This document shows positions 11,492 through 22,706 of a stretch of 64,000 bases of DNA, one piece after another; the first letter of the stretch is position 1; the number at the start of each line of letters is the position of its first letter. Where the stretch lies: assembly GCF_947172395.1 (NCBI RefSeq), contig NC_069083.1, forward strand, positions 19,004,501 to 19,068,500, given 5' to 3'. This DNA comes from Bicyclus anynana (taxonomy: Eukaryota > Arthropoda > Insecta > Lepidoptera > Nymphalidae). A program made the position numbers and the translations under genes. The notes under the pieces were generated by a model. The model was given only the letters and a program-made list of their open reading frames with translations, was not told the origin of the DNA and did not search any database.

Positions 11492-12444
11492 GACGTTATT
11501 TATTAAGTTTTGTTTTTTTTTATTTCTGTACCTGAATGGAATTAACTTGTTTAATTTATCATAGAGTAAAATCTAGATTTTAAACTAGAGTTAAAAATTA
11601 AAGGAAAATATTTAACACTTGATTACTTTGAATGTATTATGTAGTATTTCAATTAATTTGAATGTGTATTTCAATTTTTTTTCAATTTTTAACAGATGTT
11701 TTATGACTTATGTTATTATGACTTTAGTTAAAGTCATAGTCCCAGCTTAGTAAAGTTCCAGGTCACAACACACGACGCATTTACTTGGGTCACAGCAAAG
11801 GCAGACCTACTTCGATATTCACAAAATCGAACTAGTTATAACTTGGCATAGCAACTGAATTGTGGGTGATGTAGCTGAATAAAAGACAACTAAAATTGTT
11901 ATTATATATTTTGGGGTCAAAAATGTTTTATACACGTTGCCGTTATTAAAATTGAGCCTCCAACATAAAAAGTATTATTTGTATTGTCTGTCTGTATTGT
12001 ATGGTCGTGATCGTAACAGAGTCAAGTCAAAGTAAGCCCACAAACGCTTTAGGACAAGCCTGGTCTCTACAGGTCATATAATCTAACATCCTCGCTTGTA
12101 CATAAACGAAATCGTGGAACAATCACTAGTCTAGCTATAAGGAAAATCCGATCTTCTAAAGTTATCACTACAATAGCCGGCTGCGATGCCAGACGCTTTA
12201 CTTATTTTATTTTTAGAAAGTGGCTTCCGAGGCACGGAGTCAGGAGTATAATGGCGCAGGCGATTGGAAAGCTTTTGAAATCGGAGAAGTCTTACAAATA
12301 CAATGGTAATGGCGGTCATTGTTTACAAACGTTTAAATAAAACATCGAAAGCTTAACTTCTCTCGCGATCATTCTCATTAAAGTCTAGTCTTGTAAAGTA
12401 TTCAAACAGTAAAAAAATTTTTTTTTTTCTTATTCCTAATTCCC

Positions 12445-12565
12445 TACGTATGTGACGTCTGCCAACCCGCATTGGGCCAGCGTGGTGGACTATTAGCCGA
12501 ACCCCTCTCATTCTGAGAGGAGACTAATGCTCAACAGTCAGCCGAATATGGGTTGATGATGATGA
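12445..12565 (+). mobile_element. SINE family A tail, plus
   Basis: Family A tail: 'GTGACGTCTGCCAACCCGCA', GCCAGCGTGGTGGACTATTA, CTCTCATTCTGAGAGGAGAC, ending at TGGGTTGATGATGATGAG. 5' truncated. A second, more degenerate fragment follows at about 12595-12630 (CGCCAACTCGCATTGAATCA). Confidence 0.65.
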
Positions 12566-13191
12566 GTGTTAAACTCTTTTACGATAAAAGAGCAAGCCCG
12601 CCAACTCGCATTGAATCAGCGTGGTTAGTCAAAGCTCTATATAAGCTCTATTATGTTCTTCCCTATTAGGAGAAAGTACTGGATATATATAGGCTATATA
12701 GAAATGATTTGGAATTATTCAACCTTTTGTTATACGAAAAATAACCGAATACTAGGCAAACGAAATCATCTTCAACTGATCAGTACAATGTTCAAGTCAT
12801 GGCTTTCAATTTGTGGTAAGTCACGTCTAAGTTATAAACAAGACTTTTTGCAGAATCCTCCATAGCAGTAACAGCCCATCTCCAGTAATCGACTATTTGC
12901 TTTTACTGTTCAATTATCTACAATCTTTTTTCGATCATACAATCTTTTCTCGGATCGAAGTAAGGAAGAAAATGATTGTGTAACTTTTTCAGTCGTATAT
13001 ATGTTTTGTTCATTTATTTTTGCTAGCAGCAGAAAGATAGCAGGAAGACAACTGCTAGTCTATCATTTTACGTTATACTGTAAAAAACAGCACAATAATA
13101 TTTTTTTTTAGAAAACCATAAAAAAACTAAGTAATTTTACAATTAACGATTTTATTGTTTTTTTACGGATGATCTTGAAATGATGCTCTAT

Positions 13192-13218
13192 CCTCAGAAT
13201 ACAGAATGTATTCTGAGG
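13192..13218. repeat. short perfect hairpin
   Basis: CCTCAGAATAC (13192-13202) pairs perfectly with 13208-13218 around the loop AGAAT. It lies in repeat-derived sequence just left of a LINE stub. No function is apparent. Confidence 0.6.
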
Positions 13219-13319
13219 CTCTATCCGGCTAATTTTCAGCCATCATTTCATGTGCTTGATTTTCTCATCTAGAGGTCAATAGTTTGTAGTACGAACATGA
13301 ATTAACATGCTTAGTTAAG

Positions 13320-13500
13320 TTTGTTTAATCGTTTGGTTGGTCCCAAGGTGCTGGAATGGCGAACCCGCACCGGAAAACGCAGTGTTGGTCGACCCCCCAC
13401 TAGGTGGACCGAAGACATCAAGCGGGTTGCAAGGAGCCGCTGGATGTTGGCGGCTCAAGGCCTATGTCCAGCAGTGGACTTCCATCGCTTAATAATGATG
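13320..13500 (+). mobile_element. 3' stub of a non-LTR retrotransposon
   Basis: Translates on the plus strand to VLEWRTRTGKRSVGRPPTRW, then TEDIKRVARSRWMLAAQGLC. This 'GRP-x-RWTDDIKRVAGSRW' pattern is the familiar C-terminal end of insect endonuclease/reverse transcriptase polyproteins. It ends at an ATGATGAATAATG simple tail. The reading frame continues only as a fragment. An oppositely oriented related scrap (GACGTCCACTGCTGGACAAT) follows near 13555. Confidence 0.7.
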
Positions 13501-13599
13501 AATAATGAATCGGTAAATGTGGTAACTTTAATAATCATCACTATGAGCCAATGGACGTCCACTGCTGGACAATGGACATAGGCCTCTATTTAAGAGTAA

Positions 13600-15380
13600 C
13601 AATTCGGAATAATTACAAAAACCTATAGTGCATGTGCGCCTGTATAAATTTTTAGCGCAACTGTTCGCAAACTATTAATTGATACTGAACGAATAACGGT
13701 CAAATTTCAATTGAAATATAACCTGTAGTAAGAAACCAGCCATTTTAACATAAAAAGTGGACAAGTGCGAGTCGTAAAAGTCGTGCACTGAGGTTCCGTA
13801 CATTTGATAGATGCTAGGTGCATGGTGCATGCTCATTGAAGTTCACGAACTTTGAAAACACTGACCAGTACAGTGCCTAAGCTGTGATACCGAACGCCTA
13901 ACAAAATATATTTTAATGACTGCGAGTAATTAGGATAGACAAACGTTTTTACGGATATTATTTAAAAAGGAACTGAAATTCCAAAACGGTTTACGTATGT
14001 TTTGCTATGAAGTGAATTTATTATGTGTTATTTATTTATTATAAGTACTTTAAATCATGTCTGAAGTGTTTTCATACATGATTCTAAGTAAAAATAAAGT
14101 AGATAGGTTTAGATTCCCTTGCGTTTTGAAATATATGGCACCAGCTCTACCCTGCGGTTTCAATAGCGTAATATAGCCTTACATTAAATAGCGCATGGGT
14201 ATCATAAAAATATTTTTTACAATCTGATTTGCAGTTCTTGAGATTTGCCCGTTGACCCAAACTCTTCCACTCTATAATATTAGTATTGATAAAATTTGCT
14301 TTAGATGTTTGATTTTTTCTAAGCATCTAAAAAAAGCAATTAGTATTAATTTTAACTCAATACCTTTCACGCATTCCAGAGTAATATGTCTTGACGCAGT
14401 ATGTGTATTAGACATTAAAAATAAATAGTATCGAACATATCTATTTTAATGCCTTCAACTTAAACCATTATAACTTCGAGCTTAATAACTAAAATCATGC
14501 ATGGTAGAGAGCAAAGATGAGGCCTATTTACTCTTGTCTTGAAGATGCACAAATGATACGTATCAGGAAAGGCACTTCACATCCTACTGTTCTTATAAGA
14601 AACGTCCATGCGAAACTTTTCGTGCGGATCGACTGGAACAACAAAACGAGTGACCTTATAAGGATGCCTGTTTTCTTTCTTAGATACGGAACCCCAAAAT
14701 CCCATTTTAGAATTTGGTTAACAAAAGAGCACCGTATTCTATTGTAAACCAACTTTTTGAATAAACCCATCCATCAAAAATTCTGCTCTAACAAAGAAGT
14801 TACTGGTTTAATTTGATTTCGGTTATATACTTACTATACAGGGTGTTCGAGAGTATTTCCCATAACTCCAGGGAAATATCCATATTCTTTAACAAAAAAT
14901 AATTCAAAATGTTCAAGGAACATGTGTTCTAAAATTAATATTTTTAGAATAATTAATGCTCCTTTTGTAAATAGATCTTAAAATGTATTGGACATACGAT
15001 GACGTATTTATATTTTAAAATGCAACGTTGTCACTTTGTTACCTAAAGGAGTGTGTCACATGGATAGTCGGTATTATTTGAATTACTTTTTATGAAAACA
15101 TTTTTTTTTAAATTTTAATAAAATATTAGTTATGCATATCGGTTCCTACAAGTGATCTCGTTAATACTTTGAAGTTATGGGAAATACTTCCGAGCATCCT
15201 GTATATACCTAAGATAATATATATATATATCGGAGTATACATGTTGGTTATGCCCCGGGGATATTATCGAGGTTGCTTATGGCCGGCCAGCCTCTGAAGA
15301 TGTATAGGCTATTGCATTTGTGATATATTGCCGTTTAACTGCCCCAGGGCATAGTTAAATGAATATTTTGTCCATGTAAT
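13600..15380. other. gene-poor stretch
   Basis: No gene supported. Overlapping open stretches on both strands at 14517-14770 look like chance. A sequence near 15720-15785 (AATCTCAATTTCGTATTGTC and following) is repeated near 28548-28610, so at least part is a dispersed repeat. Confidence 0.45.
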
Positions 15381-15384
15381 GTTT

Positions 15385-15495
15385 TCATGGGTTGGCCAAT
15401 CCGCATTGGGCCAGCGTGGTGGACTATTGGCTTAACCCCTCTCATTATGAGAGAAGACTCCATCTCAGCAGTGAGCTAAATATGGGTTGATTGTT
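15385..15495 (+). mobile_element. SINE family A tail, plus
   Basis: Reads GGCCAATCCGCATTGGGCCA, GCGTGGTGGACTATTGGCTT, CTCTCATTATGAGAGAAGAC and ends at ATATGGGTTGATTG. 5' truncated copy of the same family as at 7155 and 12445. Confidence 0.65.
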
Positions 15496-16458
15496 TTTAT
15501 ACGTCTGACAAATTAAAATCTCATAAGCCTAAAAGCTTTTCCATATATTTCAATTTCTTTAAAATATTATCACCATTACCTACTATTTTGAAGGCCACTG
15601 CAGGGCCAGATGGCCTATTCACTTTTCTTCTTTATTATCTACCTATTATAATAATCATCAAATTAAGTCAGAAATGTCACATACGTACTGTATGATATCC
15701 ACAAGTAAGCACCGGATGGTATTTTTACAAAGAATCTCAATTTCGTATTGTCAACTAGCATACGTCAAAGTTAGTGATTTTGCCTGCAGCTGACCTTTTA
15801 CTAACTTTGGTATATAAACCACCTAATATAATTATATTCAAATAATTCACCTAATATAACTAATATCAATATTATTATAAATATTCGTATTCCGTAAAGC
15901 CTATTATTAACGAAAATCACAATATCAAAAGTAGTCCACTAAAGTTAGTGAATAGGCCATGGAGCCCCTTCCCTTAAATTTGGGGCTTAGTAGTTAGTAG
16001 TTAGTAACCACGCTGAGTTTACCGGAATCCAATCATTTTATTTTCATAGCCCAACCGACTCGAATCTAGGAACTCATGACCAAATAGGAGCACATGTTAG
16101 GTACAAGACATCGAACAAATAGTAAAATGGAAAATCATATGAAACTGAATCAATATAAATGAAAAACAGGAGTCAATAAATAAATTTAATCCAAAATAAT
16201 ATTTACAAGAATTATAACATAACCTTATCCACTTTTTTACTAAATTATTATAATTAAATAATACAATCTACGTTTTAAAGTACCCGTATTTAATGCACCT
16301 TGGTATGACGCTGCTTTCGATAAGCTAGCATGTCTATAGATATTTGTTGTGAATGAGTAGGTATGTAGTTCAAGACCTCAGCAGTGACCCTGAGCACCCA
16401 CACCCTTTAACGCTTTTCGAAAACTTGTTATCAATAAGTTGGCTTTACATTGATTTTC

Positions 16459-16620
16459 GGTTATTTAAAGGGGGGTTTGAAGAAAGATGGGTAATATAAT
16501 ATAAAAATAAAATATATTACGAAAAACTAAATATAGGCTTCGCAACGCTTAATATAATGTCACAGCTTTGTATCTATAGTGTCAATTAAAAAAAAAATAT
16601 TGACATCAATATAAAATTAA
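16459..16620. repeat. local duplicate, copy 1
   Basis: TTATTTAAAGGGGGGTTTGA, then AAGAAAGATGG, then an AT-rich block ending in ATATATTACGAAAAAC and 'AGGCTTCGCAACGCTTAATA'. The same order of blocks is found at 20337-20480, 3.9 kb away. It lies downstream of the 17-kb terminal exon on the minus strand. Confidence 0.6.
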
Positions 16621-16752
16621 TTGTAGAATATATTGGCTTTACATTGATTAAACAAATAAATATCATTATATAACAATAGATATAGGCATATCATAATATA
16701 TTATAGTCATATAACAATTTTACGAATGATTGAATACGTAAAAATTAAAAAT

Positions 16753-16758
16753 TTATTT
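16753..16758 (-). terminator. poly(A) signal after the 17-kb terminal exon
   Basis: TTTATT on the plus strand (AATAAA on the minus) lies about 220 bases beyond the stop of the exon at 16977-17335. It is one of two overlapping copies. Confidence 0.4.
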
Positions 16759-16976
16759 ATTTTGCTATTCTCCGCGAAAAAACGATGTATCCAAAATCTT
16801 TTACATCACAATTGAACATCATCATCTCCTGACAAATTGGATCTAAAAGAAATTGCCATAATGAACTTATGCAAACTAACATCCACTTACTCTAAACATG
16901 ATCCTATACAAAATATCTAAATGTTGATTGTACAATATTGGCTTCCGGAAAGACGCATTTCTATTGAGTACATCTT

Positions 16977-17335
16977 CTAACCTCCTACAGAATAAGATCC
17001 ATCGGCATCGTAAACTTTCTTCTGCGTATGCCTTGTATCAATTCTTCCATAGCTAGAAGAGTATGCACCGTACGGTTGATGATCGTAAGCATCGTCGTCT
17101 ATCACATAACTGCTGTGATCATCATGATGATCGTGATAGCTGTGATGGCTGTGATAGGGCTCGTGGTCATACGCCACGTAGACTTCCTGGTGATCGTGAT
17201 GGTGCTCCTTTTCTTTGAGATAGTGTATGAGCCACAGAACAAAGTGCCACGCTTTTGTAGCTATGATGTAGAGAATGACGCCGTAGATTATTTTGAGGAC
17301 GAAAAGCTTTGTGGCCACCACGTAGAAGAAGTGAA
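16977..17335 (-). CDS. terminal exon, His-rich small membrane protein (member A2)
   Basis: Acceptor GTCCACAG|TTCACTTC on the minus strand opens a phase-1 exon of 118 complete codons plus the junction codon. It starts HFFYVVATKLFVLKIIYGVI, a hydrophobic segment of about 40 residues ending HYLKEKEHHHDH. A tail follows that is very rich in His, Tyr and Asp (HEPYHSHHSYHDHHDDHSSY) and ends SYSVGG. Counted from the splice junction, Lys 10, 15 and 28, Trp 35 and Tyr 39 match the exon at 36222-36475; the three lysines also match the exons at 18860 and 30982. No private first exon is visible between 17336 and 18860. The signal-peptide exon at 21241-21358 has the right phase and could serve it (158 residues). 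The role is unknown; the His cluster suggests metal binding or pH-dependent assembly, which is inference. Confidence 0.72.
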
Positions 17336-18491
17336 CTGTGGACAAAAAAAAATATTAATCAATTCCTAATCATCAAATTGAGCCTGAGGCCCGCTTCATG
17401 ACCAGGCCTCCTAAGTTTTTGAATTTTGAATATATTAGAGGGGATAAAGAGATCTACCCACTTTCACTGATGTAATTTGGCGGTTGGACAAAATATAAAG
17501 TTGAGCAAAAAATATTCCAATTAATAGTCCAAATAATCGGATCCGTTTTATTTTTACACATTAATTTATTCTAAGTATTAATATAAAATGGTTTTAAATA
17601 TCAAGTGTGTTAGTATTAAATCTTTAATGTGTTGTGCTAACAAATTAAGTATATCCTATTCTAAATATAAGAACTATAAAATGACCAATACAAATAATGG
17701 TAGGACCACACCTTAATAATTTTATAAAAGCTTAAAATTGTTCTGTTGATCTATCACACCTAATAATAAAATGAATACGGTAGACAAATAAGGAGTTTAA
17801 AAATGGTGAATTTTGGAGATAGTCGGTGTTAAAAATAAAGACTATTTTATTATTATCCCAGTAATCCTAAGTTTTTTGGTATTTTACATAAGGTAATATA
17901 ATAATAATGTCCCCAGTTGCCAGATACTTAGCATCGCTAGAGACCGTAAAATTTTAATCTTTAGCGCTGTTGTATAAAGACTATTTTTTTTATATTTAAA
18001 CAGGAGAATACAAATTCCTTAATTCTATCCGTAATAAATGATCTCGAGATTACGAGAATAATTTAACGAGCGAAGTACAAAGCAGAGCAATTTGCTCATG
18101 TTTTAAGAAAACCAGATTAAATCGGAGCCTAGAAATGCAGTTTGCTCTATAATTTATTCCCCACACAACAGTCAGCTGGCGATCCGTTTGCCTGCAATCC
18201 TTGGGTGGCTGTTTAACCAAATTTTGCATTCATAACGTCTGGCCCACGTTTTAACGCAATAAACAGCGCAGCTGTGCGAATCGTATTAAAATTTTGCATT
18301 CCCTTTTATTTTTCTGACCGACCACTAACGCGGGTTATGTGTCGTTTCGTATTTTAATCAAGGCGAGGTCGTTTCAGTATGCACGTAAGGAAAATTAAAA
18401 TTGTAATTTAAAAAACTCTCATCATCATCAACACCCTATACTATTTTATTTCCACGTAGTGGTAAAATTCCAGACAAAACGCGTTTGTGTG

Positions 18492-18526
18492 TATAAATAG
18501 GTTCGTTTCTAGAACTTTCTTTCAGT
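18492..18526 (+). promoter_or_regulatory. heat-shock-like core promoter with no gene attached
   Basis: TATAAATA at 18492-18499 is followed by TTCTAGAACTTTC (18507-18519), a perfect three-unit TTCnnGAAnnTTC element. An arthropod initiator-like TCAGT at 18522-18526 sits about 30 bases after the TATA box. No sizeable open frame follows on the plus strand, and the site lies between the two minus-strand terminal exons. Chance, a relic, or a non-coding transcript are all possible. Confidence 0.35.
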
Positions 18527-18697
18527 TTTACACATCTGAACGCTGTCTGTCAAGTGTCTACTGCCAACAATCCCTCTATGCTCTATATTCCTTTACTGAT
18601 TAAAACCATTCAAGTTTATTGCAAACAGACAGACAGACGCGGCGGAAATCTTTGTTTTGTAATGTCTAAGAATATGTAAGGATATTAGCACACGTAT

Positions 18698-18703
18698 TTT
18701 ATT
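18698..18703 (-). terminator. poly(A) signal after the 18.9-kb terminal exon
   Basis: TTTATT on the plus strand gives AATAAA on the minus strand about 160 bases beyond the stop at 18860. A dedicated signal here supports this exon ending its own transcript rather than being joined to the exon at 17 kb. Confidence 0.4.
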
Positions 18704-18859
18704 TTATTTTTAAGAGGTTTACAATCTGCGATTTTTTTTTAATTACGCAAATTATCTGACTTGACTTGGCAATAAATTCTCCAACAGTAAATAAAGTGAA
18801 AGAACACTAATAATTTAATATCTTAATGAAATTTCTAATAGATGCTTAAATACGTACTT

Positions 18860-21358
18860 TCAATAGTGTTTGAAACTACTCATAAAATCCCAGAAAATAT
18901 TGGATGTTGGTCCGGAAGGATAGCTACTGTAGTGGTAATTCGGCAATCCGTGACTTTTGAAATGTGGCCAGAAGTCCGGTACATATCGCGCAACGGCTAG
19001 GATCCACGCCATGACCACCATCGCCTTTATGACGGCGACCACTAAAGCTATGGCCAGGGATATCTTGTACAAGCCCGCTTTGGCAGCCAGCACGATTGCG
19101 AGGTGGGCTGTAACAAACATTTGAACTAATTACTGTTTGTTACTTTGTTAACCCAATTATATCAAAGATGCTATAGGACATTGGACCATCGCTCATGTAA
19201 TACAGTAATAGAAATTGTTATTATTAATTGTATTTGAGAATTTTGTAAAGAACAACCTCTGGTTAATTTGCCGGATTTACGCAGGCATGAATCTAATCCT
19301 CGAAAAAGTTTGTGGCTCCCGCCACCCGCAAATCGGCCGAGTGTCGAAGTCTAAAGTCACTCGTAAAGATTGCATTTCTAAAATAATATGATGTGTGTTC
19401 GATTATACACTCAACTAGACTCTGAACTACTAACCCGATTTAGATTTTTACCACTTAAGAGGATGTCATTAATATATTTATCTTTAGTATTATCATTGCG
19501 TTAATAGTCTGCTACAGAATATTATAAAAGAGGGGATATATAGCTTAGACCCAGCACGCTTGTCTAATGTAGGTTGGCGGGTTTAGGGTCGTGTGTGAAA
19601 TGGAAGGAGCGTCAGTAAAACAGAAGTAATGTTTTAAATTATTAGGTATCTGCCTGTAATTGATTTCTAAGCAATAGTTTTTTGATACAGGCTTCCCCCA
19701 GAATGATCTAAAATACGTAGGTATATTATATATATACACAAAACCATAAGTTGAGTATTTGACAGAGGTTTTTACAATTGGAGCTAGTCGGACTAAGATG
19801 AATTATAAGTATAAGCCGACAACTTTCGGATAAATCCTTGGTGACATTACGAGTATCTAAGTGACAGGTCTGAGATAGATAGTGCGAGCGACTTCGACCC
19901 ACTCTCAGGTGATGGCGGAGCGGTAAAAAGGAAAAGTATTAATCAATATGAGAGGGCTAGGAATATATTATATATGTAGAGAACTTTCCACCAACGATAG
20001 ATAAAATACATAGTAGTAGACGTAATAAAGTAGATTTAAATTTATTAGACATATAATTAATTAGACATTAATAAACGAAACATAACATAAACATACAAAA
20101 CTCTAAAACTTGAACTTGTTCAACAGAAGAGGAGAAAAAAAAACTACTTCTGTCAACCAAATTCATCAACCCTACAAAAATCTACTTCTGTCAACAGAAT
20201 ACATCAACCCTACAAAAACCTACTTCTGACTTCTGTCAACCGAATTCATCAATTCTACAAAAACCTACTTCCTTCAAATGACTTGGGAACTGCGATTGAG
20301 TTGAGCTGGTTGTATCCGTTCCTAACGAGAGTTTTTCGCTTATTTAAAGGGGGATTTGAAGAAAGATGGCTGTAATATAAAAATAAAATATATTACGAAA
20401 AACAGGCTTAGCAATATATTAGGCTTTGCAACGCATATTATAATGTAACGTCTTTGTATTTGACGGCAATATAAAATGTAATCTCTTTGAGAGAGCTTCG
20501 GAACTATTCTTGACGATCAAAGTATTTGGCGGAGCGCGCGTCATTGGCAAATCATGCGTGCTTATGAAAATCTGCGATGTACGCGTAGATAGGCCCAAAC
20601 ACGGTATCAATCGATACATATAAATAAAATTTAAGCGTTTGTCTGCGATTACAAAATAACTGTATTTTCTTAAAAGCTTGTACGTAACTATTTAGGTACA
20701 CGATACTAAAACACAAACAAGCTTTTTTTACATTTTTGCGTTTCTGTCTGTCTGTTTGGACTATTTAATTTCTTTAAAGGCTGAACCAATTTAGCTAAGA
20801 CTTTTACTAGAAGGTAAAGCAGGTTACTCGTATTGAGCTTAAGAGTACTTTTTATCCAGGAAAAATCATTGGTTTCTGAGGGAACCGCATGTCCGCGAGG
20901 TTCCTAAAAAACTGAATTTCACACAGACTAAGTCACGAACGTCCTCTACACAATACTCAATAAATATACGCCCCAGAATTGTTTATTTTAAATTACAATT
21001 ATTTTTGAGTAACTAAATACTTAATCAGAAATATTTACTTACTCACCCTTCATTTGACATTCGACTACAGAAACCATGTCAATTATAACAATAATGGACT
21101 CGTCGAGAGCCTTCGATATCCATACCTACGTCATTTGTGAAGACTCAAAGTTAGTCAGCTCACGCATTTATCATTCATCTAGTAGTAGACGTAAACATAG
21201 TAGCGGATATACACTAGTTAGCAAATGAAAATACACTTACTTAACAATGCATATTTTCCTTTACCCCTCGCCTCCGCCAGGGCATTTTCTTGAATTTGAA
21301 AAGCTTCAACACTCGCTACGTAGATCGGGAGAATCAAAGCCAATACTTTTGTATACAT
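18860..21358 (-). CDS. small secreted/membrane protein, two exons (member A1)
   Basis: Exons 21241-21358 and 18860-19107. Exon 1 (118 nt) reads MYTKVLALILPIYVASVEAF, a clear signal peptide, then QIQENALAEARGKGKYALL, and ends at donor A|GTAAGTG. Exon 2 follows acceptor TGTTACAG. The joined protein has 121 residues. After the junction come HLAIVLAAKAGLYKISLAIA and a further hydrophobic run, then a short aromatic tail (HYSSYPSGPTSNIFWDFMSS) ending FKHY. Lysines 10, 15 and 28 from the junction match the other family members. The tail is not His-rich. The layout (signal peptide, E-A-R-G-K, hydrophobic block) recalls the C-terminal part of insect Osiris proteins, whose larger N-terminal domain is absent. 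Exon 1 may be shared with the exon at 16977-17335. Confidence 0.72.
20143..20272. repeat. tandem repeat, about 43-bp unit, three copies
   Basis: Units begin CTACTTCTGTCAACCAAATT, CTACTTCTGTCAACAGAATA and CTTCTGTCAACCGAATTCAT, each ending in a 'CTACAAAAA' block. The third copy carries a short internal duplication (TACTTCTGACTTCTGTC). The array lies in the intron of member A1. Confidence 0.65.
20337..20480. repeat. local duplicate, copy 2
   Basis: TTATTTAAAGGGGGATTTGA, AAGAAAGATGG, an AT-rich block with ATATATTACGAAAAACAGGC and 'TTTGCAACGCATATTATAAT'. This matches 16459-16620 block for block. The two copies bracket the terminal exons at 17 and 18.9 kb. Confidence 0.6.
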
Positions 21359-22005
21359 TTTCCTGAGTTTTCAATTTCTTAACTACACTTCACCTCGCTT
21401 AGTTTTTTTAAATTACTTAATAGTCGATGGAACGAGCAGATTTTTTTAGTATTTTTAACTTTTAAATCTACATTCGCACGTTTAACGTCTAATGAACACT
21501 TAACATAAGTACCTTTGTCATAAAATTAAAACAATCACTGTTCTGTTATTTCAATTACGAATAATATAATTTAACGTTGTATAATTTATTTACATAATCT
21601 ATTTTTTTTTAATATTTTTATTTTATTTTTTTAACACTTTTTTCAATGATTTTATAGTTAATTCCTTTTTTACATCTATATTATTATTATATATTTTATC
21701 GTCTAGTACTCTGCTTTATGGCTGTACGTGTAATGCCAAAGTCACAAGGTGGCTAATACAGGTGCCCTATGTGATAATAGAAGTGAAATGAAGTGATAAT
21801 AGGACGATAAGTATTGAAAATGCCGTGAAAGTGCCAATTGTTACGCGACTCTGAAGATTTCTTACGGAGAGTTATGGATTTCACGATTATTTGCTTAGGC
21901 GGTTTCACGTTATTGTGTAAACTGTTTGTGATTTCAGGAGATTGCGTAACACGCGTAATAACTGACAAAGCTAGTTTTTTTGAAATAAAGGGTTAGTAAG
22001 TGGCT

Positions 22006-22187
22006 GGACCTATAGCCATGTGGCACGTCGATTTTCTTTCAACAAACGCCAAAGAACGCTTCGAATGTATGGAAATGACAAATCCGATCGATAACTTAAT
22101 AACGTGACCTGTCGTGGAATGTCATTCCCATACATTTTAATTTTCGTAGCGATTGTAGAAAGAGACGTACCATATGGCCTCAGGCCC
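22006..22187. mobile_element. foldback MITE, copy 1
   Basis: Left arm GGACCTATAGCCATGTGGCA then CGTCGATTTTCTTTC. Right arm GTAGAAAGAGACGTACCATA then TGGCCTCAGGCCC. The arms are imperfect complements running most of the element, with 'AACGTGACCTGTCG' at the centre. The intact relative is at 35765-35958 and a half copy is at 30850-30931. Confidence 0.6.
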
Positions 22188-22252
22188 AAGATAATTTACA
22201 TATTTATATTTTCTTGAAATGTTTCTTACGTTTTTTTTATAAATCTTATGCA

Positions 22253-22291
22253 CCTTTAAATAAATGGAATAGAATTCCATTTATTTAAAGG
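22253..22291. repeat. near-perfect palindrome
   Basis: CCTTTAAATAAATGGAAT (22253-22270) pairs perfectly with 22274-22291 around the three-base loop AGA. It sits in intergenic DNA and could be a miniature foldback. Confidence 0.65.
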
Positions 22292-22372
22292 TTACCAATT
22301 TGGATTTTTGTGTAGGTCATCGGTTACTCCGAGCAAGGTCCTTTATTAAACAGATTAATTTAACAGACTAGC

Positions 22373-22706
22373 GGACGCCCGCGACTTCGTCCGTGTGAAA
22401 CTTAATGTAAACTTTCAACCCCTATTTGACCCCTTCTGATTTAATTTCCGCAACAAAAAATATCCTAGGAGTGTAACCTTCTCCATAATATCGTCTGAAA
22501 TCGTGCCAAGTTTCATTTAAATCCATTCAGTAGCTTCAGCGTGATGCCTAGTCAACAAAACACACGGACAGACCGACAGACAAAAAAAAACGAAAATAAA
22601 TAATTTTGGCTTCAGTAACGATTATAATGCTCTCCAATTAAAATTTTCAAAATGTCTTCAATGTACAGAATTTGATCTGTTACAGTTTTTTTATAAGTAT
22701 AGATTC
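22373..22706 (+). mobile_element. dispersed repeat, CGGACGCCCGCGACTTCGTCC family
   Basis: Starts GACTAGCGGACGCCCGCGAC, contains 'CCCCTATTTGACCCCTTCTG' and CCAAGTTTCATTTAAATCCA, then a CAGACCGACAGAC microsatellite, and ends TATAAGTATAGATTC. It is shared in part with the copies at 8340 and 42458. No terminal inverted repeats; class uncertain (LINE 3' end or Helitron-like). Confidence 0.5.

Noticed and set aside
14517..14770. Opposed 76- and 80-codon open frames
   Set aside because: Mirror images of each other in non-repetitive AT-rich DNA; no domain, signal peptide or splice support.
17028..17369. 113-codon plus-strand frame opposite the His-rich exon
   Set aside because: Antisense shadow of the His-codon-rich exon on the minus strand, which has the acceptor and family match.
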